The translations under genes and the position numbers were made by a program. Below the pieces are notes generated by a model. That model was not told where the DNA came from and ran no database searches. It worked only from the letters and a program-made list of their open reading frames with translations. Below are positions 9,021 through 18,369 of a stretch of 64,000 nucleotides of DNA, in pieces; the stretch's first letter is position 1, and each line of letters begins with the position of its first letter. This DNA comes from Sphingomonas parva (ex Maeng et al. 2020) (GTDB taxonomy: Bacteria > Pseudomonadota > Alphaproteobacteria > Sphingomonadales > Sphingomonadaceae). Where the stretch lies: the NCBI RefSeq assembly GCF_004564275.1, contig NZ_SPDV01000011.1, forward strand, positions 21,999 to 85,998. Reading direction: 5' to 3'.

Positions 9021-10546
9021 TCGCGCCGCCCGCCGCCGTCGAGCTCGTCCCGGGCGAAGTGACGCTTGCCCAGCTGCGCGCCATCTGGCGCGGCGCGGCC
9101 GTTGCGCTTGCCCCCGGCGGATGGACGGCGATCGACGCGGCCGCCGAGGCGGTGGCGCGGATCGTCGCCTCCGGCCGCACGGTCTATGGCGTCAACACGG
9201 GCTTCGGCCTGCTCGCCCAGACGCGGATCCCCGACGATCGCCTCGCCGAGCTGCAGCGCAATCTCCTCCTCTCCCACAGCTGCGGCATCGGCGCCCCGCT
9301 CGCCCCGCGTATCGTTCGCCTGATCATGGCGCTGAAGGCGATCGGCCTCGGCCGGGGACGGTCGGGCGTCCGCCGCAAGGTGGTCGAGCAGTTGCTGGCG
9401 CTGCTCGAAGCGGACGCCCTGCCGCTGATTCCCAGCCAGGGCTCGGTCGGAGCCTCGGGGGACCTGGCGCCGCTCGCGCACCTGAGCGCCGCCATGATCG
9501 GCGAGGGGCAGATCGTGCTTCAAGGCGCGGCGCTGCCGGCACGGGAGGCGCTTGCCAAGCTGGGGCTGGAGCCGCTCGTGCTCGGACCCAAGGAAGGGCT
9601 GGCGCTGATCAACGGCACCCAGGTCTCGACGGCGATCGCACTCGACGCGCTGTTCGCGGGAGAGCGGGTCTTCGCCTCGGCGCTGATCGCCGGTGCGCTG
9701 TCGCTCGATGCCCTGAAGGGGACGGACGTGGCGTTCGATCCACGCATTCACGAGGCGCGCGGCCAGCCGGGTCAGATCGCCGTGGCGGCGGCGCTGAAGC
9801 GGCTGCTCGAGGGGAGCGCGATCCGCCACAGCCACGAAGACTGTCCGCGGGTGCAGGATCCCTACAGCTTCCGTTGCCAGCCGCAGGTGATGGGCGCCTG
9901 CCTCGACCTGATCCGCAACGCGGCGCGGACGCTGGAGATCGAGGCCAACGCCGTGACGGACAACCCGGTCGTATTCGCGGAGGCCGAGGAAGCACTGTCC
10001 GGCGGCAATTTCCACGCCGAGCCCGTCGCGTTCGCGGCCGATATGCTGACGATGGCGTTGTGCGAGATCGGTTCGATCTCGGAGCGGCGCACGGCGGTGC
10101 TGGTCGATCCGAAGATGAGCGGCCTGCCGCCCTTCCTCGTGCGCGACAGCGGAGTCAATTCCGGCTTCATGATCGCTCAGGTGAGTGCCGCCGCACTGGT
10201 ATCGGAGAACAAGAGCCTGGCGTTCCCGGCCAGCGTCGACAGCATCCCGACCTCGGCCAATCAGGAAGACCATGTATCGATGGCGACGCACGGGGCCTGC
10301 AAGGCCGGGCGGATCGCGGCCAACGCCGCCGGCGTGATCGGCATAGAGCTGCTCACGGCGGCCCAGGGCGTCGATTTCCACGCGCCGCTCGAAACCTCGC
10401 CGCAGCTCGAGACGGCCCGGGCGCTGATCCGCGCGCATGTGCCGCATTACGAGGCCGACCGCTATTTCGCCGACGATCTCGCCTGGGCGCGCGAGGCCGT
10501 GCTTCAAGGGGCCCTCTCCGACGCCTTGGAGGGCGAGTTCTTCTGA
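9017..10546 (+). CDS. hutH: Histidine ammonia-lyase (histidase)
   Basis: This 509-residue lyase removes ammonia from L-histidine to give urocanate, the first step of the pathway. The Ala-Ser-Gly triplet that cyclises into the MIO cofactor lies in [24 protein letters not shown] near the N-terminus and [14 protein letters not shown] later are classic active-site segments. The GTG at 9017 shares bases with the hutU stop and gives the normal family length. The gene ends TTCTGA, and the next gene reads from CTG inside that sequence. Confidence 0.95.
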   Translation: MIAPPAAVELVPGEVTLAQLRAIWRGAAVALAPGGWTAIDAAAEAVARIVASGRTVYGVNTGFGLLAQTRIPDDRLAELQRNLLLSHSCGIGAPLAPRIVRLIMALKAIGLGRGRSGVRRKVVEQLLALLEADALPLIPSQGSVGASGDLAPLAHLSAAMIGEGQIVLQGAALPAREALAKLGLEPLVLGPKEGLALINGTQVSTAIALDALFAGERVFASALIAGALSLDALKGTDVAFDPRIHEARGQPGQIAVAAALKRLLEGSAIRHSHEDCPRVQDPYSFRCQPQVMGACLDLIRNAARTLEIEANAVTDNPVVFAEAEEALSGGNFHAEPVAFAADMLTMALCEIGSISERRTAVLVDPKMSGLPPFLVRDSGVNSGFMIAQVSAAALVSENKSLAFPASVDSIPTSANQEDHVSMATHGACKAGRIAANAAGVIGIELLTAAQGVDFHAPLETSPQLETARALIRAHVPHYEADRYFADDLAWAREAVLQGALSDALEGEFF

Positions 10547-12138
10547 TCGATCTCGCCGACATCGACGGGCCGATCGCACTCGAAGGCGAGGTCTGCGTCA
10601 TCGGTGCGGGCGCTGCCGGCATCAGCCTCGCCCGGCGCCTGCTCCGCGCCGGTCACACGGTCGTGCTCCTCGAGAGCGGCGGCCTCGATTACGAGGCTCC
10701 GATCGCCGACCTCAACGCCGGCGAGAATGTCGGCGAGGATTATTACGATCTGGAGGATTCCCGCCTGCGCTTCTTCGGGGGCACCACCGCCATCTGGGGC
10801 GGTCGCTGCGCCGAGCTCGATCCGATCGACCTGGAGCGGCGCGACTATCTGCCCTTCTCCGGCTGGCCGATCGGTTGGGACGAGCTTCGTCGATGGTATG
10901 ACGAGGCGCGGCCGCTGTTCGATCTTCCCGCGCGACGGCCGGAGCCGAACGACCTGCGCGGCGCGGGCATTCCTCTCCCGGCCTTCGATCCGGACGAGCT
11001 GCAAACGCCCTTGTGGACCTTCGATCGCCGCTTCAACCGATTTGCCTACGAAAGCTGCGGCGACCTCGAGGCGGATCCGAAGTGCCAGATCGTGACCCAT
11101 GCCACGGTGAGCGAGATCGTCGCGAGCGAGGGCGGCCGCGGCGTCGATCGAGTCGAGGCGCGGGCACTCGGATCGGGGCGCCTCACCGTCCGCGCGTCCT
11201 CCTATGTGGTGGCCGCGGGAGGCATAGAGACTCCGCGCCTGCTGCTCGCCTCCCGCTCGGTGATGCCGAACGGGCTCGGCAACGACCGCGATCAGGTCGG
11301 CCGCTATTTCATGGAGCATCCGCACGCCCGCGGCGGCCGCATCGTCCAGGGAAGGGCGTGGGACCTGCTGAAGGCGTTTGGCCGCAGGCACAGGATGGCC
11401 GGCGAGGACATCGCCGCGCTGATCACTCCCGGTGAAGCCCTGCAGCGGCGCGAAGGGATCCTCAACACTTCGCTAACCATCGTCGCGCGGCAGCCCGCCG
11501 GGCGCAGGCAGTTCCTCGGGATGAAGGCCTATAGCGGCATCAAGCACAAGATGGCGCCGACCAAAGGCGGCCGCGCCCTCTGGATGGCGACCAAGAAGGC
11601 AGCGGGCTGGGCGCAGCGCCATGTCGACCCGGCGCGGCCGTGGCTGCTGCACAAGCTCGGCAGCCTCGACGTCGCCCTGTTGGTGCGCGCCGAGCAGGCG
11701 CCGAACCCGGAAAGCCGCGTCATGCTGGATGGGGACTTGGATGCGACCGGCGTTCCGCGCGCGCGCCTCGACTGGCGCTTGTCGGAGGTCGATGTGCGTA
11801 GCGTCGGCGTGCTGGTCGGCGCGCTCGATCGGGAGCTCCGGCGCCTCGGCCTCGGCGCCGTCGAGCCAGCCGGCTGGCTCGGCGGCGGACGCTGGGAGAC
11901 CGATCCGTTGATCTCGTCCCACCCGATCGGCGGCTATCATCACATGGGAACGGCGCGAATGGGTGACGATCCGCGGACCAGCGTCACCGATGCGGACGGG
12001 CGCGTGCACGGCCTCGGCAACCTCTGGATCGCGGGCTCATCGCTCTTCCCGACCGGAAGCTGGGCCAATCCGACCCTCACCATCGTCGCTCTCGCCCTGC
12101 GCACCGCCGAGCGCATCTCGGCCGAGCTGAAGCGATGA
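10543..12138 (+). CDS. GMC-family FAD oxidoreductase with probable CTG start
   Basis: A 531-residue flavoprotein of the glucose-methanol-choline family. It has an N-terminal Rossmann motif ([16 protein letters not shown]), [11 protein letters not shown], and a C-terminal catalytic block [15 protein letters not shown] followed by [19 protein letters not shown]. No ATG, GTG or TTG lies at the right place. The frame can start at CTG 10543, overlapping the hutH stop as CTGA with GGAGGG about 10 nt upstream, so CTG is the likeliest initiator unless a base is misread. It probably oxidises an alcohol on a sugar, polyol or lipid precursor. Its neighbours suggest the product feeds the CDP-alcohol pathway encoded next. 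Confidence 0.85.
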   Translation: MIDLADIDGPIALEGEVCVIGAGAAGISLARRLLRAGHTVVLLESGGLDYEAPIADLNAGENVGEDYYDLEDSRLRFFGGTTAIWGGRCAELDPIDLERRDYLPFSGWPIGWDELRRWYDEARPLFDLPARRPEPNDLRGAGIPLPAFDPDELQTPLWTFDRRFNRFAYESCGDLEADPKCQIVTHATVSEIVASEGGRGVDRVEARALGSGRLTVRASSYVVAAGGIETPRLLLASRSVMPNGLGNDRDQVGRYFMEHPHARGGRIVQGRAWDLLKAFGRRHRMAGEDIAALITPGEALQRREGILNTSLTIVARQPAGRRQFLGMKAYSGIKHKMAPTKGGRALWMATKKAAGWAQRHVDPARPWLLHKLGSLDVALLVRAEQAPNPESRVMLDGDLDATGVPRARLDWRLSEVDVRSVGVLVGALDRELRRLGLGAVEPAGWLGGGRWETDPLISSHPIGGYHHMGTARMGDDPRTSVTDADGRVHGLGNLWIAGSSLFPTGSWANPTLTIVALALRTAERISAELKR

Positions 12139-13238
12139 GCGCGGTGCTTCCGGTCGGCAGCAACCGCACCCGCTTATGGGGCCTGACGCCGCGCGAGCGC
12201 CTGGCACGGATGGCCGCCGGCCAGCAGCTCGATTTCGCATCGGGGGCGGGCGGCGGTCCGCTCGTCGCAAACCTCGCCTTCGTCTTCGATCCGGCCTGGC
12301 TGCGCTTCATCGCCGAGCGACCGAACCACGTCCTGACGGTGGAGGGCGTCCCCGTCCTCGCCCACGTCGAGGACCTCGAGCCTCGCCTCGCCGTCACCTT
12401 CGCGATGGGGCACGATCTGCCGCTCGCCGACCCGGCGGGATGCGTCTCCGTGGCGTATGAGGAGCTCGGCGCGCTCGAGAACGAGGCCTTGCGCAAGCGA
12501 GAGAAGCCGTTCCTCGGCCGGCTGACACCGGAGACGGTGCGTGCGCTGGAGCGGCAGAGCTATTTCGGCGCCTACAAGGGCGTGACCGATCTGCTCACAA
12601 AATATCTTTGGCCGGAATGGGCGCTGGTGCTGACCCGCTGGGCGGCCCGGATCGGTATGACGCCGAACCAGGTCACCACGATCGGCGCGCTGCTCTGCAT
12701 CGCCGCCACCTGGCTTTTCCACGAGGGTCATTTCTGGACAGGGATTGCGCTCGGGCTGGTTTTCATGGTGCTCGATACGGTCGACGGAAAGCTCGCCCGC
12801 TGCACCCTCACCTCATCCTGGTGGGGCAATGTCTTCGACCACGGCATCGATCTCGTCCACCCGCCCTTCTGGTGGTGGGCCTGGGGCGTCGGCCTCCACG
12901 CGTGGGGGCGCCCACTCGACGGCGAGCTTTTCGCGACCGTGATGGCCGTGCTGATCGGCGGCTATGTGGTTCAGCGGCTGATCGAAGGCGCATTCATCGC
13001 CCGCTTCAGGATCCACATCCATGTCTGGCGGCCGTTCGACAGCTGGTTCCGCCTGATCACGGCGCGTCGAAACCCGAACATGGTCATCCTCGTCGCCTTC
13101 CTGGCGCTCGGCCGCCCCGAGTGGGGGCTGCTCGCCGTCGCCGGCTGGACGATCGCTTCGCTTGCCGTGCATGGCGTTCAACTGCTTCAGGCGATCCGGG
13201 CGGCACGTCGCCGCCCCGTGGTCTCCTGGCTGGCATGA
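12135..13238 (+). CDS. CDP-alcohol phosphatidyltransferase family membrane enzyme
   Basis: A 367-residue integral membrane enzyme. The class signature DG-x2-AR-x8-G-x3-D-x3-D is intact: DGKLARC, then WGNVFDHGIDLVHP. It transfers a phospho-head group from, or onto, a CDP-linked alcohol with release of CMP. A soluble N-terminal extension of about 150 residues precedes the first membrane helices (IGALLCIAATWLFHEGHFW), so it is longer than simple PgsA or PssA proteins. ATGA overlap with the GMC gene and a 10-nt gap to the HIT gene imply one operon. The donor and acceptor are unknown. Confidence 0.85.
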   Translation: MSAVLPVGSNRTRLWGLTPRERLARMAAGQQLDFASGAGGGPLVANLAFVFDPAWLRFIAERPNHVLTVEGVPVLAHVEDLEPRLAVTFAMGHDLPLADPAGCVSVAYEELGALENEALRKREKPFLGRLTPETVRALERQSYFGAYKGVTDLLTKYLWPEWALVLTRWAARIGMTPNQVTTIGALLCIAATWLFHEGHFWTGIALGLVFMVLDTVDGKLARCTLTSSWWGNVFDHGIDLVHPPFWWWAWGVGLHAWGRPLDGELFATVMAVLIGGYVVQRLIEGAFIARFRIHIHVWRPFDSWFRLITARRNPNMVILVAFLALGRPEWGLLAVAGWTIASLAVHGVQLLQAIRAARRRPVVSWLA

Positions 13239-13248
13239 GGAGGGACGG

Positions 13249-13698
13249 GTGAACGAAACGATCGTGCGCTTCGGCCATCCCGAAACCCTGATCGCCGAAT
13301 ACCGGCACTGGTTGGTGCTGCTGCGGCCGGCGCAGCCCACGCTGGGCAGCCTGGTGCTCGCGGCGAAAAGCGTGGCGACCGCCTATTCGGACCTGCCGGC
13401 GGACGCCTTCGCCGAGCAGGCGATGGTCGTGCGCGACATCGAGCGGACGCTCGGCACCCTGGTGGGCTATTCCCGCATCAACTACCTGATGCTGATGATG
13501 GTGGACCCCCATGTCCACTATCACGTCATTCCGCGCTACGAGGGCGTGCGCGGCGCCTGCGGGATCGAGATTGGTGATGCAGGCTGGCCGAAGCTCCCGG
13601 CGCTCGGGGAGGCCGTGTCGCTCGCGCCTCCGGAGATCGCAGCGCTCGTCGCGTGGCTCAAAGCCGCATGGCCCGCGGCGCATCCTCCTCGGCCGTGA
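13249..13698 (+). CDS. HIT-family nucleotide hydrolase/transferase
   Basis: A 149-residue histidine-triad protein; the triad is HVHYHVIP near residue 88. HIT enzymes hydrolyse or transfer nucleoside-5'-phosphoryl groups such as AMP, CMP or UMP adducts. The GTG at 13249 is 4 nt after a very strong AGGAGGGA site. It is last in the hutI-to-HIT series. Its last 41 bp overlap the convergent cytidylyltransferase gene. Beside a CDP-alcohol transferase it may act on a nucleotide-activated intermediate, which is inference. Confidence 0.8.
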   Translation: MNETIVRFGHPETLIAEYRHWLVLLRPAQPTLGSLVLAAKSVATAYSDLPADAFAEQAMVVRDIERTLGTLVGYSRINYLMLMMVDPHVHYHVIPRYEGVRGACGIEIGDAGWPKLPALGEAVSLAPPEIAALVAWLKAAWPAAHPPRP

Positions 13699-14431
13699 TG
13701 CTGGCGGCCCAGCGCGCGGTCAGCGCCTCGGCCCTGGCGAGATCCTCGGGGAAATCGACCTCCTGCCAATCCTCGCCCCGAATTGATACGGTCCGGACAT
13801 CGGCGCCTTCCTGGGCGAGCTCGTCTATCGCGCGAAGATACCAGCGCCGCGTGCCTTCCGGCCGGCGCATCATCGCTTCGACCTTGGCGGCGAATTGACC
13901 GGCACCGCCGCCCCGAAAGGCAAGCAGGCCGATCGATTCGCCATTATAAAGGCCAGCCTCGAGCGTCTTGCCGATGCGCAGTAGCCGGTCGCCTTCGGTC
14001 AGCACCTTCATGTCGTCGGCGTCGTAGGAGGGCTTCTCGTCCGTGGTGACGGCGATCGGTCCGCCGCCCGCGGCGAGCACGCGGGCGAGCAGGGCAGGGG
14101 ACACCAGCGTGTCGCCATTGAGGAGCAGCAGTTCGCCGCTCAGCTCGTGCCGCGCCATCCATACCGAGCCCAGGTTGTCGGCGACGTGGTAGAAGGGATT
14201 GAACAGGGTCCTCACGCCGGCGCGTGTTGCCGCGACCGCCTCGACCAGCTCCTCGCGAAAGCCGGTGACCACCACGATCTCGCCGATCCCGGCCGCGAGC
14301 AAGGTGTCGAGCTGCCACTCGAGCAGGCTCTTGCCGGAAAATTCGATCAGGCATTTGGGTCGGTCGGCGGTGAGGGGAAGCAGGCGCGAGCCTTTGCCGG
14401 CACTGAGGAGGATGGCTTTTTGGATTGGCAT
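13658..14431 (-). CDS. Nucleotidyltransferase, phosphocholine-cytidylyltransferase-like
   Basis: A 257-residue GT-A-fold NTP transferase of the LicC-like/sugar-phosphate group. It has the loop LSAGKGSRLLPLTADRPKCLIEF, LLLNGDTLV holding a metal-binding Asp, and a late GEDWQEVDFPEDLARAE segment with the second metal site. It likely activates a phosphorylated alcohol with CTP. That fits the CDP-alcohol transferase encoded on the other strand 400 bp away. It is divergent from the next nucleotidyltransferase across 118 bp and overlaps the HIT gene tail to tail. Confidence 0.82.
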   Translation of the reverse strand: MPIQKAILLSAGKGSRLLPLTADRPKCLIEFSGKSLLEWQLDTLLAAGIGEIVVVTGFREELVEAVAATRAGVRTLFNPFYHVADNLGSVWMARHELSGELLLLNGDTLVSPALLARVLAAGGGPIAVTTDEKPSYDADDMKVLTEGDRLLRIGKTLEAGLYNGESIGLLAFRGGGAGQFAAKVEAMMRRPEGTRRWYLRAIDELAQEGADVRTVSIRGEDWQEVDFPEDLARAEALTARWAASITAEEDAPRAMRL

Positions 14432-14549
14432 GGTCTTGGATGCTAGAGAGGCAAGAAGGCGTTGCGCCTTCGCAACATCCTAGCGTTCTCGGCACGGCGC
14501 GCCACTTTTTTGATGGCCTGTCGTTCGTGAACCTGTTTGAGGTCGGGCA

Positions 14550-15362
14550 ATGGGGGAGTGGACGGCTATCGTGCTCGCAGGCCAGCGACCTGGCGAGACC
14601 GGCTTTGCGGAAAGCATGGGCGTGTCTTCCAAGGCGCTGATCCCGGTGGGTGGAGAGCCCATGCTGGCGCGCGTCGTGCGCACATTGCTCGCCTCGCCGT
14701 CGATCGGTCGCGTGATCGTCCTGGCCCAATCGGCAGACCGCCTGCTCTCGCAGGCGCCTGCCTGGCTCCGCGCCGAGGCGCGGGTGAGTACGGCGGACGC
14801 GGGCGACGGCATCTCGACGAGCATCGCAGCAATTGCCGGCGGCGCCGATGCGCCTTTCCCCCTGCTCGTCACGACCGCCGATCATGCCCTCCTGACCGAA
14901 GACATGGTCGAGACCTTCCTCGGCCGGACCGTCGACACCGACGTTTCCTTCGCGCTTGTCGAGCGCGGCACGGTTGAAGCGGCCTATCCGGAAACCAGAC
15001 GCACCTGGCTGAAGTTCTTCGACGGACATTATACCGGTGCGAATCTGTTCGGGCTCGCCAATCCCAAGGCGCGGAGCGCGCTGGAGTTCTGGGCCCGGGC
15101 AGAACGCGATCGCAAGAAGGCGTTGAAGATGCTGAGCTTTTTCGGTCCCACCATCTTTCTGCGGGCGCTGACCAGAACGATCTCGCTCGATGCCGCCGCC
15201 GCGAAGGTCGGCCGAGCCCTCGAGCTTCGCCTGAAGGCGATCCGCTTGCCTTTTGCCGAAGCGGCGATCGACGTCGACAAGCCGTCCGACCTGGCCCTTG
15301 CCGAGCGTGCCGTCGCCGCACGGCGTCACGACGCCGCTCGCGTGGTGGCAGGAGCGCGCTAG
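14550..15362 (+). CDS. MobA-like NTP transferase (paralogue A)
   Basis: A 270-residue protein with an NTP-transferase N-terminus: AIVLAGQRPGE, SSKALIPVGGEPM, and PLLVTTADHALLTEDMVE for the metal-binding Asp. The C-terminal half (FFDGHYTGANLFGL, then a basic helical stretch) is shared with the gene at 61553-62344, so the two are paralogues of a distinct subfamily. It lies 3 bp upstream of the LOV-HTH gene and is likely co-transcribed with it. Candidate roles are activation of an inositol-, glycerol- or sugar-phosphate with a nucleotide; none is proven. Confidence 0.75.
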   Translation: MGEWTAIVLAGQRPGETGFAESMGVSSKALIPVGGEPMLARVVRTLLASPSIGRVIVLAQSADRLLSQAPAWLRAEARVSTADAGDGISTSIAAIAGGADAPFPLLVTTADHALLTEDMVETFLGRTVDTDVSFALVERGTVEAAYPETRRTWLKFFDGHYTGANLFGLANPKARSALEFWARAERDRKKALKMLSFFGPTIFLRALTRTISLDAAAAKVGRALELRLKAIRLPFAEAAIDVDKPSDLALAERAVAARRHDAARVVAGAR

Positions 15363-15364
15363 AC

Positions 15365-15976
15365 ATGGTCGTGGACAAGGAAGGCGAGGCGCTGATCGCC
15401 TCGATACGCCTGAGCCCGATCGCGACGGTCGTCACCAATCCGCGGCTGGGCGACAATCCCATCATCGCCGCGAACGCGGCCTTCGAGCGGCTGACCGGCT
15501 ATGAGGAACAGGAGTTGCTGGGACGCAACTGCCGCTTGCTCTCCGGCGAGGGCACCGACGCGGCCGACCAGGCCCGTATCCGCGAGGCGATTGCCGACGA
15601 GCGGTCGGTGATGGCCGAGGTGCTGAACTACCGGCGTGACGGCACCGCCTTTCGCAATGCGCTGATGATCGCGCCCGTGTTCGATGACGACGGGCGGCTG
15701 CTCTACTTCATCGGCTCACAGATGGATGTGTCGGACGATCCGCCGCGGGGCGAGGATGCCCGCAAGGCCGCTGCCCGTGAGCGTCTGTCACGACTTACCG
15801 CACGGCAGCGCGACGTTCTCGAGCAGATGGCGCGCGGGCTGCGCAACAAGCAGATCGGCCCGCTACTCGGCATCAACGAGAAGACGGTGAAGATGCACCG
15901 TGCCGCGCTGATCGAGCGGCTGGGCGTTGCGACCTCTGCCGACGCCGTGCGGATCGCGGTGGAAGCCGGGCTCTAG
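15365..15976 (+). CDS. Blue-light LOV-HTH transcription factor (EL222-like)
   Basis: A 203-residue photoreceptor regulator. The N-terminal LOV/PAS domain carries GRNCRLLSG, with the flavin-adduct cysteine at Cys56, plus NYRRDGTAFRN and YFIGSQMDVS. The C-terminal LuxR-type helix-turn-helix reads LTARQRDVLEQMARGLRNKQIG then INEKTVKMHRAALIERLG. This order and size match EL222 of Erythrobacter, in which blue light frees the HTH to dimerise and bind DNA. The ATG at 15365 has GGAG 10 nt upstream, within the end of the nucleotidyltransferase gene. Confidence 0.92.
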   Translation: MVVDKEGEALIASIRLSPIATVVTNPRLGDNPIIAANAAFERLTGYEEQELLGRNCRLLSGEGTDAADQARIREAIADERSVMAEVLNYRRDGTAFRNALMIAPVFDDDGRLLYFIGSQMDVSDDPPRGEDARKAAARERLSRLTARQRDVLEQMARGLRNKQIGPLLGINEKTVKMHRAALIERLGVATSADAVRIAVEAGL

Positions 15977-16042
15977 ACGATCTCTTCAGAATGTCGCGCC
16001 GAAGCGGGGGCCCTTCCGCTTCCGCGGAAGAGCCCCGGCCAA

Positions 16043-17716
16043 TCAGTCTTTCGGGTTCTCGACCGGGACGGCGACCAGCGCCTCTGCGCCCGGCACGGAG
16101 GGCGCCTTCGGGGCGGCCCCGCCGACGAGACTCTCCAGCGTGGATCCATCGAAGCCGAGCTCCTTCATCAGTCCGTCGACGATCGGCGCTTGAGCCCGAT
16201 AGCGCAGCGCCGCGGCGACAGCGCTGGACGCCAGGTTGGTATCGCCCGCGCCACCGGCGCCACCAGCCGCCGGCGCGCCGCCGGTCAGGCCGTCCACCTG
16301 GACGATCTTGATGCTGTCGATCGCCTCCATCGGCTTGGCCGCTTCGCGGACGATCTCCGGAAGCACCTTGAGCAGCGCGACCTTGGTCTGCAGGGAGACC
16401 TGGTCCGATGAGAGCAGGTTCGCCGCCTCGTTGATCGCGCGTTGGCCCGCCGCCTCGACCTCGAAGCGCACCCGCGCCGCCTCGGCCCGGAGCTTTTCGG
16501 CCTCGGCCTCGCCTTCGGCTGCGAGGCGCGCTGCCTCGGCGCGGTCGGCTGCGGCCTGCTTGTCGGCATCGGCCTGAACCCTGATGGCGATCGCGGCTCG
16601 TTCGGCTTCGCGCGCCGCGTCGATCAGCTCGATCCGCTTCTGACGCTCGGCGATCTCGGTCTCGCGCGCCGTGCCGACCTGTTCCTCCGCCGCCACCGCG
16701 GCGGCGCGCGCCTTGTCGGCTTCCGCCTTAGCCTGGCTCTCCTCGCGGCTCTTGTTCTGCACCGCGATCTGCTGCTCCTGCCGCGCGATCTCGAGCGCCT
16801 GGGTCTGCGCGATCTTGGCCTGCTCGACGACCCGGTTCGCCTGGATCTGGGCGCTGTCGACCTGCTGCTTGGCGGCGATCCGAGCCTCCTCCGCCTCGCG
16901 CTGGCGCAGCGCCTGCTCCTGAGCGACTTCCGCGTTCTGCGCGGCGCGGCGGACCTCGACCTCGCGCTCCTGCTCGAGCCGGGCGAACTCGGCCTCGCGG
17001 GCGATCTCCAGGCTGCGGCGCTGCGCGTCGAGGTTCTTCGCCTCGATCTGCACCCGGGTTTCCTGCTCGATGTCGTTGCGCGCCTTCTTGCGCAGCTCGA
17101 TCTGCTCGGTGAGCTTGGTGAGGCCCTCGGCGTCGAACGCATTATTGGCGTTGAAATGCTCGATCGAGGTCTGGTCGAGGCCGGTCAGCGACACGGACTC
17201 GAGCTCGAGGCCGTTCATCGCCAGGTCGGCGGCGGAGACCTGCTGCACCTTCTGGACGAAGTCGGCACGCTGCTCGTGAAGCTGGGCCATCGTCATTCCG
17301 GCGGCGACCGAGCGGAGCGCGTCGACGAACTTGCCCTCGATCAGCTCCTTCAGGCTCTCCGGCTGCATGGTCCGGAGGCCGAGGGTCTGCGCGGCGGTCG
17401 CGATGCTCTCCTGATCGGGCCGGACGCGGACGTAGAACTCGGCCTTCACGTCGATGCGGAGGCGGTCGAGCGTGATCAGCGCGTCGGTGTTCTTGCGCTC
17501 GACAGCGAGGCGCACGGTGTTGAGGTTCACCGGCATCGTCTCGTGAAGCACCGGAAGGACGAGCGCGCCGCCGTTGATCACCACCTTCTCGCCCCCGAAG
17601 CCGGTGCGGACGAAGCCGATCTCCTTGGTCGCGCGCCGGTAGAGGCGCGTGATGATGATGCCGAGCGTCAGCAGCGCGGCGAAGACGACGCCTGCATAGA
17701 TGGCCAGCTGGATCAT
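16043..17716 (-). CDS. Flotillin-family membrane protein (YqiK-like)
   Basis: A 557-residue flotillin/SPFH protein. One N-terminal membrane helix (about residues 2-22, LAIYAGVVFAALLTLGIII) is followed by the SPFH domain and a very long Glu/Ala/Arg-rich coiled coil (about residues 190-430). The C-terminus is Gly/Ala-rich. The ATG at 17716 is preceded by GAAGGG; an ATG at 17737, just past the upstream gene's stop, is the alternative. It forms oligomeric membrane scaffolds in this family. Its partner is the NfeD/YqiJ-like protein encoded immediately upstream. Confidence 0.88.
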   Translation of the reverse strand: MIQLAIYAGVVFAALLTLGIIITRLYRRATKEIGFVRTGFGGEKVVINGGALVLPVLHETMPVNLNTVRLAVERKNTDALITLDRLRIDVKAEFYVRVRPDQESIATAAQTLGLRTMQPESLKELIEGKFVDALRSVAAGMTMAQLHEQRADFVQKVQQVSAADLAMNGLELESVSLTGLDQTSIEHFNANNAFDAEGLTKLTEQIELRKKARNDIEQETRVQIEAKNLDAQRRSLEIAREAEFARLEQEREVEVRRAAQNAEVAQEQALRQREAEEARIAAKQQVDSAQIQANRVVEQAKIAQTQALEIARQEQQIAVQNKSREESQAKAEADKARAAAVAAEEQVGTARETEIAERQKRIELIDAAREAERAAIAIRVQADADKQAAADRAEAARLAAEGEAEAEKLRAEAARVRFEVEAAGQRAINEAANLLSSDQVSLQTKVALLKVLPEIVREAAKPMEAIDSIKIVQVDGLTGGAPAAGGAGGAGDTNLASSAVAAALRYRAQAPIVDGLMKELGFDGSTLESLVGGAAPKAPSVPGAEALVAVPVENPKD

Positions 17717-17739
17717 TCCATTCCCTTCCATAAGCATCG

Positions 17740-18369
17740 TCAGTTCATCCCGAGCTGTTCGTGTATGTGCGGCGTCAGGCCGTCGGCGGTCCCGATCGCG
17801 GTGAAGACATGGCCGTCGCGGCGGACGAGCAGAACGGTCTCGCCCTCGACGATCGGATGATCTTCGTTCTGCGGCTCGACCATCACGTAATGGCTCTGCC
17901 CGTGCGAGTCGCGGACCCGCGCCTGGGCCGGGCTGCCGCGGCGGGCGGTGCCGATCGTGATCGTGCCGCGCTTGCCGACCAGGGTGTCGAGGCTGACGGC
18001 GGTGGTCTCGTCGCGCGGCAGGATTCGGGCCAGGCCTCGGCTGAAGAGGCCGGTCGCCGGCAAGGCTGCGGCAATTGCGGCCGGAACCGCGATGACGAGG
18101 GGCAGCGGCCGCGTGGCGACGCCTTCTGCCACCTGCTGGATGGTGAGCCCGAGCAGCCCGAAGAGCGTCAGGAAAACGACGATCACGATCAACAGCGGCA
18201 CCTGCCCGATGCCGAGCCAGCCAAGCAGATCCGCGTCGCCGTCCAGGTCCGCGTCGAGATGCGCAGCGCTCGCTCCAAGACCAATCGCTTCGGCAAGGCC
18301 GATCAGAAGCATCACCGCCAGTGCCGCCGAGAAGGGCAGGTTGGCCGGTGCGGTCAGCGTTTCGAGCAT
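17740..18369 (-). CDS. YqiJ/NfeD-like membrane protein with OB fold
   Basis: A 209-residue protein with three hydrophobic segments (about residues 14-35, 57-80 and 90-110) and a C-terminal OB-fold domain of about 80 residues (LVGKRGTITIGTARRGSPAQARV then HYVMVEP). This YqiJ layout normally accompanies flotillins. The ATG at 18369 follows GAGGGGGACC, and the stop abuts the flotillin start region, so the two form an operon. Confidence 0.82.
   Translation of the reverse strand: MLETLTAPANLPFSAALAVMLLIGLAEAIGLGASAAHLDADLDGDADLLGWLGIGQVPLLIVIVVFLTLFGLLGLTIQQVAEGVATRPLPLVIAVPAAIAAALPATGLFSRGLARILPRDETTAVSLDTLVGKRGTITIGTARRGSPAQARVRDSHGQSHYVMVEPQNEDHPIVEGETVLLVRRDGHVFTAIGTADGLTPHIHEQLGMN

Noticed and set aside
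8950..10542. In-frame upstream extension of the GMC protein through hutH
   Set aside because: The stretch is the plus-one shadow of histidase, full of Arg/Gly. Homology begins only near 10543.
16013..16030. Short palindrome CTTCCGC...GCGGAAG as a flotillin terminator
   Set aside because: The stem is short and no T-run follows on the minus strand.
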